Shown here one piece after another: positions 1 through 13,420 of a stretch of 64,000 nt of DNA (position 1 is its first letter; each line of letters begins with the position of its first letter). The notes below the pieces were generated by a model. The model was not told the origin of the DNA. It did no database searches and saw nothing but the letters and a program-made list of their open reading frames with translations. The translations under genes and the position numbers were made by a program. This DNA is from Acridotheres tristis (taxonomy: Eukaryota; Chordata; Aves; Passeriformes; Sturnidae), in contig CM072894.1 in the NCBI GenBank assembly GCA_037013685.1, forward strand, positions 6,636,841-6,700,840, written 5' to 3'.

Positions 1-3000
1 TTAGAAAAATGCCTCAGAAGACAGCAGATTTCTATGTAAAGGCTGCTGTGATTTACCAGTAACCATTCAGTGAGACGATTCCTCATATTTTATCACTATG
101 AAATAGAAAAATACCTTTAGAGCCTGTGTAACGCCTTTAAATTTCCCAAATACTAAGATAAAACCACCAACACAAAATTTTCCAATCACTGCATGCAAAA
201 ATCAACAACAAAAAAAGACTGATTTTAAAAATAAATCTTTTTATATTGTCCTGATACAGTTCACTTGACTGTGATCATACCTAAGATGATTCATAAAATT
301 TATTATTAAATGTAATAAGGATTCAATATTATAATACATTTACACTTTTATATAAATATACTCTTAAATATCTGTTTAACAATGTAATATCATCAATGTT
401 CATGAAATAAACCTCAGAGTGAAATAAAATACCATTTTGGATATTTGCAAAACCCCATTGTTTGTGCATGTCCACTGATGTGGAAAGAAAGCCTGTGTGT
501 ATAGATAACCATCCACTAACTCTACAGAGCTGGGATTTAAGGCTGAGAGAATAAAGGAAAAAAACAAAAACGTGGAACGTGGAGTCTCCCAACTTTTTTT
601 GGTGTCCATTTCTGGATTCCTGTTTCTTAAATACAGAACATTTCCTTGGAACATTCTAGCTCTCACCTGGATTATAAGTATAATTTTCTCTTTCATGATC
701 TGCTGGAGTTCACAAATCCTGACAACTCATCCTGTAATTAACAATTGGATCTAGCTTGCCTTGTGCTTTTTTGCTTTGCTGAATTGACAGCTTTTGAACC
801 AGCTCTGCAGGGTAGCTCGAGGCTCCAGGGCAGAGAACACAAAGAAAAAGTAACAGAATTAGCAAAACAGGAATAGGGTGGGAGAAGTACAATAGTGGTA
901 TTAAGAGCAAGGGAAACAGAAAAATGAGCTGTTCAATCAAATGAGGTGGCTACTAGTTCCACTTGGTTTTAAAGTAGGGGACAGAAAGCATTTGATGGTG
1001 CTGACGTCCATAAGCGAATTTAAAATGAGTTATAAAGCATCCTCCTCCACAGAAGTTATAAATTCTGTTCACCCCTGAAATAACTCCATTGCTATTCATA
1101 TAAATGCTCTCAGTAGTAAAGTGCAAGTTTGAAAGAAGCAGCTTGGTGAATATTGTGATGAGGCGGGGACTAGGAAAATTGAAAGCCATGAACTACAGCA
1201 GCTAATTCTAATTTCAACTAGATCCTAACTCTCATTAAAATACAAACTGACAAAACAATTTGGTGCTGCTGTGACACATTGAGATTGAGGTTGAGAGTGT
1301 TAAAATGGGTGGAGTACCCTAGTAAAATTTGCAATTAAATCTAAAGCAAGATTTGGGAGGGAGGAGGAGGAGGGGAAATGCCTTTTTCTTTGAAAAAAGA
1401 CAGAAAAACAGCTCAGAGGGGGAAAAGTTTCAGTGATAACCACTCAAATGTGCAAGAAAGGAGCTGATAACACTCTTGACTCAGTCTTTCACTCTGTGGT
1501 GACACACCACAGTCTTTGCCTTCTACCAGCGAATTTTAATTGGCACTTAATGCCAGTGTGCTGCCTGGAGTAAGTCATCACAAAAAAAGTCATTTCACAA
1601 CTCTTAATATCATCTTATTGGACAGAAATAGTTGAATATTTTTTGATAAGTACTGCTCATACATACAATAGCTGAAGAAACTGTTTATGTTTACACTTCC
1701 TTTCCTGGATATAAACATTGGTGGAAATATTACCAAGAAAAGCAGTGGAGAGGGTCACTGGTGGTGCCTAGCCAGACACTGAGGTGTGGCACGGGAGCTC
1801 CATTGAGGCACAGAACAAACCATTCTCAGCTCTTGCTGAAAGTCACAGGTCTGTGCTCACAACCAAATATTCTGTTTATATTTACACTGTCTCTATTGGC
1901 AACATCCTTGTGTCATAACTAGGTTTTAAAGCACATCTTTAATGAAATGAAAAAAGCATTTTCACCTTTTAGAAGTATTTAAATTTAAAGAAAGCTCTTG
2001 CCTATTTTGTTCAGGTTCTGCTTACTTTCAAGCATTTCAGTATCACTTACATAAGACTTAATATCTGAAGCAGACATTTTTTCTGGATTGTTTGCAAAAA
2101 TTTGTAAAGCATAGTAGATCATAATGTTCAAGCATAACATTTAATTGGTGAAAGCATGACAGAACTGACATGTAACACTTAATTGCAAATTTATTAAAGC
2201 ATTCCCTTTGGTTGTGCTCAATCTACACTAATAATTCACTTTAATGGTCCAGTTGTCAACAGCAATGCCAGCTGAATCATGAAAGGCAGAAGATGGACAC
2301 AGAGGACACATCAGCATGGGTTTCATTGCTCGAGGTGCTGTGAAAGCAGAGTGCACAGATCCCACAGTCCCAGCATTACACACAGCACCTCTGCCAGTCA
2401 CTTACATGTACAGCCTGCATTTAATGGCCCGTGCTTGTGTTCTCATCCACCTGCCTGGTGTGACTGAGTCTCACTGTGGGTAAACTTGGAAATTTTCAAA
2501 TGAGAAGTAGAAAGATAGGAAGGAGTACAAGAAGAGAAATTGCAAACAGGCTAAACCTTGCTGCGATTCAGAGCAGTCTCTGAAACTTTTTTCACTTTAT
2601 TTGTTAAACATCTGTCTAGTTCTGTTGTTATTATACCGTACCACCAACTTAAATTTATCTCTGTCAGATTTTAAACAGCACCTGGAATGCAATTATATGC
2701 CTCACGATACATAGGCAGCAAGAAGGCAATTCATTTGACATTTTTAACTTGTCCTTATAGGATATCACAAGGAAAAGTGAACAAACAAACAAATAAAAAA
2801 GGAGTACTCAAAATTCAAAATTCTCGTTAAAGTTCAAGAAATTAACACAGTTCACCATTAATGCATAAAGCAAGCACATAACCACATAATCAAGAATATT
2901 GTATTGTGTAGCCTGAACTCTAGGTAAAAAGTATAGTTAAGAATGAATATTTTATTCTACTTATGCCAGACATCTTGTTTATATGAGCAAAGGCATGGAA

Positions 3001-4357
3001 AGGAAGACAACCTACCCAGCTTCAAGAAACCAAATGGACTATCACACCCTTTGTGATCTTTGAGAGAAAAATAAAAATGTATCAACAAAAATAATTATTT
3101 TCAAAACCCAGCATAACCAATGACTTTTTGGGCACTGGTTTGTTTTTTTTCTTAATTGTTGCTCCTCTACCTCTGAGTTACAGGAAGTTTTTCCAATTCC
3201 AAAAATGCAGAAACTAATCATTCTGGCTGCTGTAGTCAAAGCCACACGAAGAACAGATTCAGAAAGTCTTTAGATGAGCAAGAAAAAGCAAGAGAAAACA
3301 TTTATTGATTAAAAGAGGGCCAGTGGAACAAAGGTGCAGCTAAAAAAGTGCCCAGCTAATAATAGGACAAGTAGTAACTATAAAAGAATGAATACCGGCC
3401 CCAAAACCCCCAGCTGGTGAAAAGTCTGTGTCATGGCACAGCTCATGCCATGGAAACCAGGTAAAAAAAAAAATGAAAGCTTTTTGTCTAAATTTCAATA
3501 TTATTCAGTGACAATTCTAACAAAAGCTTAGCTGTTCCTGTTATGCCTGGCAGTGGTTCAGTTCTGCAGAAACTTTGAGGAGGCAATGTAACAGCACAAG
3601 CTAAGGAAAAAGCTTTGGTGACACATTTCAACATGCTGAACTTCGGGCAGAATCCCAGAAATTAACCTCATTAATGAAGAATGCTGCAAGGTTCACAAGA
3701 TGGTGCAAGAGCCTCCAGGGCATAGACCTAGAGCTCCAAAAGTCTTGAAGCTTGTTGTGGAAAAATCTACTTATCTGTTTAAAAAACCCTCCTCTCCACT
3801 GCCAATATGCCAGAGCCCTTAACCTGCATCAGTGATTACATATTAAAATAAAGGATAAGAACCCATCTGCTGGAATAACATATACAGAATTTGTCATAGC
3901 AGAATAATTAGGTATTCTATTTGCATTGTCTTGTAGTTTCAAACCATACAAAGTACCTTCCAGGAGTAGGATGAATCATCTACCTGCACTGGTCTTTGAA
4001 AGGAGAGGAAAAAGGACTTTTTTCCTCCTAAAGGCCACAGTACCTGAAGGAGAACTGCAGCTGAGGGAGTCTTCAGCAAAGAATCACAGAGGAATGAATC
4101 TGTAGGGTGCTGGATTACTTCCACAGTTAAATTAACAATGCCAAGCTGACAAACCCACACTGACGCTTGCATCAGGCATTTACTGTCTGTTCAAGTGAGA
4201 GCCCAGCTCCTGCAGAAAACAACCCAGAAATGTTACAAACACTGAGTCTTCAGACAAATTACATCTATTCCCCTTGTGGGGAACACAATACTTTTAGCCA
4301 TCAATACTGAATGCAGTGCTGGAAGCTTTGTAAATCTTCTCTGCCCTTCCTTATCCC
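1..4357. other. AT-rich non-coding stretch
   Basis: No recognisable gene. The open frames here are at most about 100 codons, lie on both strands and resemble no protein family I know. A short (GGA)n-like purine run sits at 1355-1375. A modestly GC-richer patch lies at about 2280-2480 and carries a 62-codon plus-strand frame rich in Ser, His and Cys with no domain. The patch is followed by a GTAAAC that could pass for a splice donor, but I see no matching acceptor or reading frame to support an exon. The rest is unique AT-rich sequence of intron or intergenic type. Confidence 0.7.
1355..1375 (+). repeat. G-rich (GGA)n-like purine run
   Basis: About 21 bases made only of G and A, with runs of 3, 3, 2, 2, 2 and 4 G separated by single A. 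It is an imperfect GGA microsatellite. GGA repeats are known to be able to form G-quadruplex structures; any such role here is inference. Confidence 0.6.
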
Positions 4358-4410
4358 TCGCACTAATTAATCTCAGTGGGATTTTGTAAAATGGTGAGAA
4401 CAGTAACTGT
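4358..4410 (+). mobile_element. Candidate MIR (CORE-SINE) relic, plus orientation
   Basis: The segment contains CTCAGT, then TGTAAAATGG, then a GA.AA.AGTA.CT pattern, in the same order and nearly the same spacing as the central part of the mammalian/amniote MIR consensus, where a CTCAGTTTCC block is followed by TGTAAAATGGGGATAATAGT. A CACTAATTAA upstream may correspond to the CACTTAACC part. I judged this by eye from memory of the consensus. It is short and the flanks do not extend convincingly, so chance similarity is possible. Confidence 0.35.
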
Positions 4411-7400
4411 AAAATGGCATTCAACAACCATTTCTAAACTGCCACAACTTACTCCCCCAGCCACTGCAATTTAAGAAGCCCTAATTCATTTAGAAACCCT
4501 CAATGCAAACTGTTGGCATCAGGATGTCACACCATGGAAGCCAAGCCTCTTCCAAGCTCAGAGTGGCTCCATGTAATGGGGATTGGAGGTAAGGGAAATT
4601 GTTTGGGTTTTTTGGTTGGTGGGTTTTTTTTCTTGACAGATCTCCTTTCAAGCAGGTGTTTAATGTTTGCTTTCAAAATAGGGCCAATGGCAGAGTATTG
4701 CACCTGTACCATGCCAAGACTGTGGAATAGAAGAGTTATGATAGATGGGCACGTAATTCCTATGATTTTGGGGTTTTTATCTTGCATAATTTTATAATTA
4801 CTTTCAGTTTTTAATAAACATTGCCTCAAATTACTGTCATGAGAGGCATTAGCTCATTTTAGGGAGAATTCTCATGACCACATCTAGAGAAAGCATTAGT
4901 TAGGCAACAACTTTACATTATTTAAATCATAGCACAAACAACATCAATACATAAGCAAATATATATAATTTAAATATTTGTTCAGGAAAATAAATATAAA
5001 ACTATATTCCAGCTTTTTTAGAGCATACTTAACCAAATATACTATCTTTGATTGAAATTCCTATTAATAAATTAAGAGATTTATTTCAGCATTCTTATTA
5101 CTTCAGAACAGTTTGGATCATCACCATAAAATACGGTACACTCACATCTACAGCAAGAAAAAAACAGAGAAAAAAAAAATCTAAAATAACTTGGTGAAAA
5201 GAGGCCAGAAACACAGGGGGGCAGATATTGCTGAATTGCATAAAAAATACCTTTTCCAGTCTCCTCACCTTAAAATTTGGCATTGGAGAATACTGTAGAG
5301 TTGCAAATCATACACAAAGGTAAACACAGAGAGAGGGAGTCTCAGGAGTCTGTAAATTACTAGCAGTGAACAAAAAAGCAGACTCAGGCATCATCTCAAT
5401 TTTGCTAGCATTTGAAACAACAGTTTGAGTTATCACTTCAGAGGTTCAGCTTTGGCTATAGTAAAGGCTAGTGAATTTTTGTCATCCTGATACACATGTG
5501 TCATAACTTCAGTGCCTCTGCATAGATTAACAGACAAATATTGGCAGAACTTGAACATAAAATTTATTGACAAAACTGCAACGTCAGTTTTAAATAATGA
5601 AACAAAAAATTTTCCAATTGATTTAAAAAAGAAGTCAAAACAGGCACTGTTTGGAAACACTAACAGTATATGACACAACCTTGATTTCATATCAATCCAA
5701 GTTGTCTCAATGAAAATTGAGAAAACACTTTAGTTGGTTGGCAACAATTGAAATAATAGCAACTATTTGCTTTCATTTGTAACTTGTAATGTATTTGGGT
5801 AGAGACAAACGTATATATATTTAAATCAGAGCTTCTGAAATACTGCAAAATTGAGCTTTTGATTTAAAGTGCTTTTCAAGCACTTTACCAGTCCCAGCTC
5901 AGCCTGAGTAGTTTTGCCAGTGCTGACAAGCGGCATGGATGGCATCCATCCACAACCTAAGCAACAATTCTGGTATTTTATGTAATCAAAATGGCATTAT
6001 TTATGAAATCATAAATACTGGGCTTCACAGTAAAGTGTCTACTCTTTCCTTATGTTATTGTGGGATTTACAGGGGCCCAGAAGAGTAAGGTGGTCTTTGT
6101 TTAGGAGGAATGTCAGATTTGATATTGCAACACTGACCTTCAAATCTTTATACTGCAATTAATACTTGCAACAAAAGCCTAGGAAAAAGATAGCAATGCT
6201 TTTCAACAGTTTTCTTCACCGGTTAAACTGACTTCAATATGTGTTTTAATAGCAAAGAAACAAATAGTAACCACTTAAAGCTCTTGATACATGCACACAT
6301 CAAGATCCCTACAATTTGATTGTTATTCTGCAACGTTATCAGATTCCTGCAGCATATTTTTTATAGAGAGGCCAAGTCTCTCCTGACTCAGGTTTGTAGT
6401 TACATGGCAAAAATTTCTTGTATTATGGGTCTTTATAGTAAGACAAAGATCCCCTCCTGTGCTTCATATCATAATTCTCTTACACTACATAGAGCTCTCA
6501 GTGCCTTATCTACTTCAATTACAATGTCCAATTTTATTGGGCCTTGTGATTATATTAGTGTCATTTAAATTAGCATCCGCTTGCAGTTACCCCAGATTGG
6601 AATTGCCAAGTGACAATAGCATTTTTGTTTTCATTGTATAAGAAACAAGAATGGCTGGTGTGGCTGTTTTGCCCCTACAGCCTTTACTGCTTTCCCATGT
6701 TTCAAATTTCACACCCGTGGTACTATGGGCAAGATACAGCAAAACTGATTTAAATTAATGCATGCTATAAATACACAGTACTCTGTCCAAAGAGCCTTAT
6801 TCCAAGTGATACCACATGAAGAAAATTCCCCTACAAGCAGCATTTGAATAGATAATGCAGTATGGTTCTATGGAGGGATTTCTACAGATTTTTTTCCCAC
6901 CCACCTCTTCTATGTCTTCTGTGAAAGTCACAACCCTGGGGTTTAGGCAGCGTTCTCACTATTTTACAATTCAATAGAAAAGTCAGAATACTGCACAGAT
7001 CAGCTGTCCATCACACAGCCTGACCCTAGCAATAAAACCAACTAACTACTCCCTGGTACAGTATTTGAGGGAGAGAGCTGCACATTTATTGTCCACTAGA
7101 ACAACACTGGTAATTAGCTGAAACACAGTGCTACATATCATGACAACTCACCCACTTGATCATCTAATTTTACCAGGCTACGGGAAAGCCAACTCAGTCA
7201 ATAGTGATGCACACGAGTTATAAAGTGTATAATTATTTTTTTGTTTGTGGATATGAATCTTCTGGTTTCAAATAATTGACCCTTGTCAATGGGACAAATG
7301 ACAGATATGCTTGTGACAAAAATTGTAAGTTAAAGATGCAAAATCTCCACCAGCGACTCAAACATTCACACTTGTCCAATCTTAGGCATTTTTAAAAGCT

Positions 7401-9999
7401 GTTCAATATAATTTTGTAATCAATGGTATTTGTCCAAAGTTCCCTGTAGACAGAGCTATGCTGTAAAGTATTTCTTCTCCACTTCATCTTCCCAGGCCAT
7501 CACACATCATTTATACTGCTCTCCTGAGTCCCCTTACACTGTCTTCACCAATATAAACCAAATGGAAATAAGCTGCATCAAAATCTATACTTAGTCCACT
7601 GAAGTAATAAATAGTCTTTACATTCTTCTGGATATTTTTTCATTATACCTGCTGTTGGGGACAATTTTTATCATCCAAATTTATGAGCACATTAGGTACA
7701 ATAATTCTGTTTTGTATTTTATCTCTGCAGAAACACTATTAGGAGCTGTTCTAGTCATCTGAGTGCAATAAAACAGTTATGCTTTCAACACATCTTATTT
7801 GCCTATGAATAGCTTTTAGCAAGATAACCACAGGCTCCTTTTTATCAGCATATTAACATTTAATGTGTGTTTGGACTCGGGGCTTGTGTGTTTGTTTTAA
7901 AGCAAGATTATGACATTAAGATTTGTGAAGAACTCCCCATTGGTGTCAGCAGGGAGTAGTTAAAACATGACTGACATGAGATTGTGTCAGTCACAGCTTT
8001 ATCTAAGTCTCCTTTTTCTGCAAGACGTTCACTGCAAGACTTAAAACAGGTGGTGCTTGCTCCCAATGAAGAAAGTAATTTCTAAAGTAAAAAGGGAAAT
8101 ATCTCCAGTGCAAGCATCACTAATAGTATCCTAGAAGTGTTCTTTTATCTCAGTCAAGATGAAATGGGAGCAAGGACCTGCTGTTTACATCTTAAAACTA
8201 GGTTAACTTTAAACTGGGTTCTTTTGCCTGGAGGAAGGAGATGAAGACTCTAAGCTGGCAGATCTAGGTTAGCAGTCTTCTACAGGGGATTGCCTGGTAA
8301 AACAGGAGCAAGGCATGTTCTCCCACTGAACTACGGCTGGTAGAGTGCATGTGTGCTCACAGGGGAAGTAGGTTTAGCCTAAAAAATAAGTATGCAGCAG
8401 GTTAAATACTAGGACAAATATATGCAGTAGTACCCAGCTCTAGAGAGACACCAGCAGCCAACGTATTCTCGAAATAGCAAAGGATTTACATGCTGAGATT
8501 TACTAACAGTGGTAAGCATTTCCAAGAAATACAAGTTGGCTTTCAGCACATAGCTTAGCTCCCTTTCAGAGGAAGGCTGGGAAATTGCAGGTGGTTAAGT
8601 CTAAATGGACTTAAAGTCAAATATTCTGCAAATATTGACTGCATTTCTTTTTCATGGGCAATGACAGTTGCTACCAATTGATTGTGCAGAGTATACATAC
8701 ACATAAAGCTAATTTTTGCTGAAAAGAGTCCTTAAGCAAAATACTATATAAAATATGGAATGTATAAGAGTAAATAGTATAAACTTTGGGAAGATTGAAA
8801 AAGTTAGACCTATACAGTCTCATAACAGAATTTCTGACAGGCTAACTTTTTCTGTACCTGAGATAGTGCTACAACATCAGCTAAAAAGAATATCTCAGAT
8901 TGATAAAAAGAGACTTGAAAATAAATTCAGTCATAACCAAACTAATTTTGCTAATGTTGCCTTCCAAAGATTTAACATGCATTGCCTGTTCCAGTCATAA
9001 AAATCAGAAAGTTTAACTTCATTAAAGTAAAGCTACAACTGTTTGCAAACAGACCGTAATTATGGACCTGTCAAACCAAACTGATTTGAATAGAACTACT
9101 CAGCCTTTCTAATCCTAATTTTGGTAGGCAAATACAACATATCATTACAAAACATCCCATTGGTAAACTTCCGACCACAGAAAAATGGCTGAATACATTA
9201 GGGCAATTGAAAACAATTCCATTCAAATAAAATTTTAAGTGCAAATCTGGACCTCCAGACATGATAATTAAAACATGGGTGACAGGCAATCCTTTTCATT
9301 TCCTCTATTTTTTTTTTTAATATGTCTACACTGATTAAAATCAGCATTTGCTGAAATTGCTGTACTGGAACAAAAACTATCAGCAATGGAACAAACACAA
9401 AATCCCATTCTGATTTGTCACATCTTTAAAAGCCAAATTTCCCCATGTATTTGCTGTAGAAATTAAAAAACTAACAGGGAAAGGCAGTGGAAAAGTATTG
9501 GCTTCCACAAGCACTGGATTTAATGCTTTTTTTTTCTTCTATTTTAAAAAGATCTTTAGCTCCTCATCAATGATTGTTACATTTAAGAAAATAAACTCAT
9601 TCCTCAAATATGCATTTCAAGTCTAATAGCAGAAGCTAATATCCTGATTAATATTACATGAACATCTCTGTTATCAGCTCAAGTTGACTGAAAAAATAAA
9701 TGCCTTCATAATGCCTATATTCAAATTCAGTGTGCTCCCCTTGTCTTCCCCTTTTTCTGTAAAGCAAAGATTTCAGTGTGCACCTTACAGAGCCTGCACA
9801 AGAGCAGAGCAGTGCATGCTTCCCCATTGTCTCCCTTGTTGGGTAGCTCTGATCACCTGCAGGAACGAGATACCCAGAGCTGAGCCCTGCAGCTGCCACA
9901 GCTGGACAAGGACGTTTGCTTAAGTCTGACCCCTATGATCTGTCCTTAGTATCCTGATACTTTTCTCTTCCTCCAATTTTATGAGATCTTAGGTAATGG
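4411..9999. other. AT-rich non-coding stretch
   Basis: Unique sequence with no recognised gene. Short open frames (up to about 100 codons, for example at 4527-4829 minus and 6320-6568 plus) have no recognisable domains. A T/G-rich patch of runs of T with G lies at about 4605-4640. A small perfect hairpin lies at 5866-5886. T11 occurs at 9308-9318. Between about 9720 and 9930 base composition is slightly higher in GC, and two antiparallel frames of about 80 codons overlap there, which points to low stop-codon density rather than coding. Confidence 0.65.
5866..5886. repeat. Perfect short hairpin, 9-bp stem
   Basis: AAAGTGCTT is followed by three bases (TTC) and then AAGCACTTT, a perfect 9-bp inverted repeat. 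Pairing does not continue beyond the stem, so it is too short to be a microRNA precursor. It may be chance. Confidence 0.75.
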
Positions 10000-10307
10000 A
10001 TGCTATTGATGAATGACTCCTCTGTTTATTTGAATACTAATTTCTTAGTTACTCTGAGCTCAGTTCAAGTTCTGAAATATCTCCAAAGACATTCTATATA
10101 TCGCAGAAAGCCATTAAGTTTCTCACAGAAGTAAGATCTAAATAATATTTTGACTTTTACAGCTGAAACGAGTAACAAAATTCCATGCAGAAGTACAGCT
10201 ATTTGCTGCACTTCGAATACAAATAGTCTACAGCAGTTATACAAACCACAACTTACATTAATTCATCTTCTTAACTCATTTTCCATTTACATCAAAGAAG
10301 TCCTGTC

Positions 10308-10319
10308 TTTTTTTTTTTT
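10308..10319. repeat. Poly-T tract (T12)
   Basis: Uninterrupted run of 12 T followed by a pyrimidine-rich CTCTTCCCAG. The tract plus CAG resembles a 3' splice acceptor on the plus strand, but no exon-like frame follows, so I annotate only the simple repeat. Confidence 0.7.
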
Positions 10320-13300
10320 CTCTTCCCAGAAATGGGAGAAAATGGGATAACTAGTCTTGAGGTACTAGTGGTAAAATTAATATCTTCCTTGCACATATAT
10401 TTCTTAATAGCTTTTTTAATCTGCTATGATATAAAATATATTACTTTCACTGCACTTCTCAATTTTATTACTGATGCCCTGAAAAGTTATTTTTTCAGTG
10501 AAAAGATAACCTTTATATAAGTAGAAAAAATCTGCCAATATGCCTATGCTGTTTGCTGACCCCATCTTCTCTCCTTCAGTGATGTAACTTGAGGGAAATG
10601 CTTTCATTTAGTTTGCTTTAACCTGTTTCTAAAGACTCTAATTTTGCTTTTCCTATCTTTATGAGAAGTCTGATGATGCTCATTCCCAAGCAATGAAGTG
10701 ATGTTGTATGTGGTAAATTTGTCAAAGGAACAAGCTGTTCTCTTAAATCTGTAAGCACTGGAAGCACAGGTTGCAGGCTTCATGTGGCAACGTGCCAGAC
10801 ATTTTACATGCAGCAGACAGCAAGACACCTGACTGGTTACTATTTTTCATGTTCTCTCCTTTTTTGAAAATTAGGACCAAAATTGTGTCCATCTTTTACT
10901 GCCTCTGGTAGCTTTGGATATGCCAAGGAGCTGCAGAGCTTTGTGACAGTGACTGATGGAAGTGCTGAGCACCTCTGACAGTCAGACCATGCACCAATTA
11001 CTTTTCTGGTTTTTTTTCTTGCCACAGAGTGTTTTTATGGCTTTCATCTTTGCACAGCTCATCACTTCATAGTGTAATGATGCATTTCCTGTATTTCTCA
11101 TGAGAATTAAAGTTCCACATTCAATCTCTTCCCGTTTTGTCTTCAAACTTCTCTGACTACAGGTTCTTCCTTATGGATTTTCCTACATTCTTACAACATA
11201 CAGCGTCTATAGAAAATATTTTTAGTGTTTAGAGCTATGAGTTGCAGCAGTTGATTTAGAGGCAGTTCAACATAACCTGTTCCAACCAATAAAAATTCCA
11301 GATCCCAACCAGCTGGTAAAACTCTCTCCCTGCAAGCTCAGGTCCCAGGACTGCCTGTCTCTGCAGATGGAGGACAACTCACCATGGGCTCCTTCAAGGG
11401 GAGCTGCACCAACTCTGTCACTCCAAACAAAATAGACTTACAAGTTCTGCACCTCCTGGGCAATGAGAAAATTCACTAAGTAATTCCTCTTTCACAACCT
11501 TCCAGGCAGCTTTAAGAGGACAAATATTTGCTGTAATTAAAGATTTGAGAACTGCAGCTATGCTGAAGGGAGGGAAGAGACAGACAGACAGCCAAAAGCA
11601 GGCACAAACAGCAACAGGCAAAGCTTCATCCAAACCACGGGACTTGACTGTTCTCAGTAAGTGATGAAACCACTCCTGCTGTTGCAGTCAAAACTACAGG
11701 GTCTGCTTAAAAGCTGAGTTCCTGCCCCAAAACTTTAAGATATTTATGCACAGCCCCCCCATTCTTCCCTGACTAGAAACGCATGAGCCAATATTAGTAC
11801 TTTTCAGTACAATGAGTTAAACAAGTGCTTAAAAGCTCTGCCTTTGAGTATTCAAAGTTTCCTACAAAAGAAAATAAAAATCACACTTTTATCCGTTGTG
11901 AACACAGATAGAGAAATCAATGTTCTTTATATGCCAAGGGCCTCGTTATTAAGTGATAAAAGGAGGGAGTATTATAAAAATGGCATGAACAGTTTCAAAG
12001 ACTGGGGAATCAGACAGATGAAGGCTGAAATGGAGTTAAAATGACACAAAACAAGCCACTTTCAACAGGCCCATTCCAATCACATCATGTCCTGAAAACA
12101 TCAAACTGAATGAGACTGAGAAGTGAGAAAACGATAGCAGCATTTTCAGAGTTTAAATCCAATTTTTCTACATGAGATGAAACTAAACCAGGAATAAAAT
12201 GAAGTTTTATGCCTGAAAGAGGTAATTTGTAAAGCAACATTACTGCTGGTACATTTGAAGTTGATTTTTTTTTCTGTAAAAAAACCAAAATACGCCAAAT
12301 TGTTAAGGAATGATTTAAATCTGAATACACCTGAAGTAATAATTTTATTAACATTTTGACAATAGATGTTGAAAGAATTATGACAGAGCCAGGTACCTCC
12401 TGCATCTCTGTACTTGCCCCAAGCCTTTGTTGAATACCTGCCACATAATCTTGCTGCAGTACTGAACCCATAAGGATTAAAAACGATGCAGCAATAGTGA
12501 CTCTGGAGCAAGTTTCATTCAGGGTGAGGATGACAGCTCGGTCACACCAAACTTTCCTGAGTAATGGAAATGAGTCCAGCACCTGCTGACTCCACACATG
12601 CTATGCAGGCAGCGAGGCACACAAGTCTTGTGCTGCAGGTGTGATTTCACAGAGGTAACTGGGAAGGTGTTAGGTTACAAGAAAATAAAATAAAATGCTT
12701 CTCAGTACAGAGATTACATGAATCAGCAAGCCCATTATGGGTATTAATCAGCAAACAACGTGGAGAGCCCACAAACAATTACTGCTATTAACCCTTGCAG
12801 TAGCCAAACCAAACAGCCCTTGATGATATTCTTGGAAGCAGTGCTGATGCATTTCATTTTTCAAGGTTTTGTCCTCAATATTTTACTCAGTTTTTACAAA
12901 TTAAAAGAATGCTTATTGAGGTCAGCCAGCATAAGTTTAAAGTTACCCAGAACACTGTCCTAATGCCATAGAAGACATATGTATGATGTAGGAGGCTTTA
13001 GTTGCCCATCACTTCAGAAAAAGACCTATACTTTTAGCATCCTATTTGTGCATTTGAAGAAATTACAAGTTCCACACTTATTTGGGGTGGAAAAGCCACG
13101 TAACTAATAAGAATCAGTTTCATTTTGTATTCTTGCCACCCGTTCAGTATTTTCGAGCATGTAGCATATTACTAAGTATATCATTAAAGCTCATGGAATA
13201 ATCAATACCAGAGTAATAAAGCCAAATCACCCTGTGTTTCTAGAAAAAAAACTGATAATAAAAATGAAACTTAGAAAACAAATTGTTCTCTGAGGCCAAA

Positions 13301-13392
13301 CAAAAAGCTATGTCATAGACTACAATCCAAGACACTAAACGATCAAATTTGGGCCATGTAACAACAGCTACCAAAATATACTAGATTGTTGG
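10320..13392. other. Non-coding stretch with two overlapping minus-strand frames
   Basis: No recognised gene. The section at 11,250-11,300 contains GTTCCAACC followed by A-rich sequence and ATTCC, faintly like the end of a CR1 LINE but too weak to call. Two overlapping minus-strand frames at about 12,085-12,600 are listed separately. A run of seven C is at about 11,753-11,759. Confidence 0.6.
12085..12597 (-). other. Unassigned 170-codon open reading frame
   Basis: The second-longest closed frame outside the LTR. It begins with ATG at the minus-strand end near 12,597, with A at -3, and stops near 12,085. The predicted product is hydrophobic and rich in Leu, Ile, Val and Ser. The poly-Lys stretch (KKK) comes from an A/T homopolymer, which argues against real coding. 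A different minus-strand frame of 121 codons (12,146-12,511) overlaps it, so the region is simply poor in stops in two frames. No domain, signal peptide or family is recognised. Most likely a chance frame; a lineage-specific or lncRNA-borne frame cannot be excluded. Confidence 0.15.
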
Positions 13393-13420
13393 AAAAAAAA
13401 AAAAAAAAAAAAAAAAAAAA
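13393..13420. repeat. Poly-A tract (A28)
   Basis: An uninterrupted run of 28 A. No gene-like sequence, polyadenylation signal just upstream or matching target-site duplication could be seen, so it is annotated as a mononucleotide repeat and not as a retrocopy tail. Confidence 0.9.

Noticed and set aside
2279..2483. Possible exon ending at a GTAAAC donor
   Set aside because: The 62-codon frame stops before the donor, no acceptor is evident and no protein similarity is recognised.
10308..10330. Poly-T plus CTCTTCCCAG as a 3' splice site
   Set aside because: No open, exon-like sequence or donor follows.
11250..11300. Possible CR1 3' end (GTTCCAACC then A-rich sequence)
   Set aside because: Similarity is limited to about ten bases plus general A-richness.
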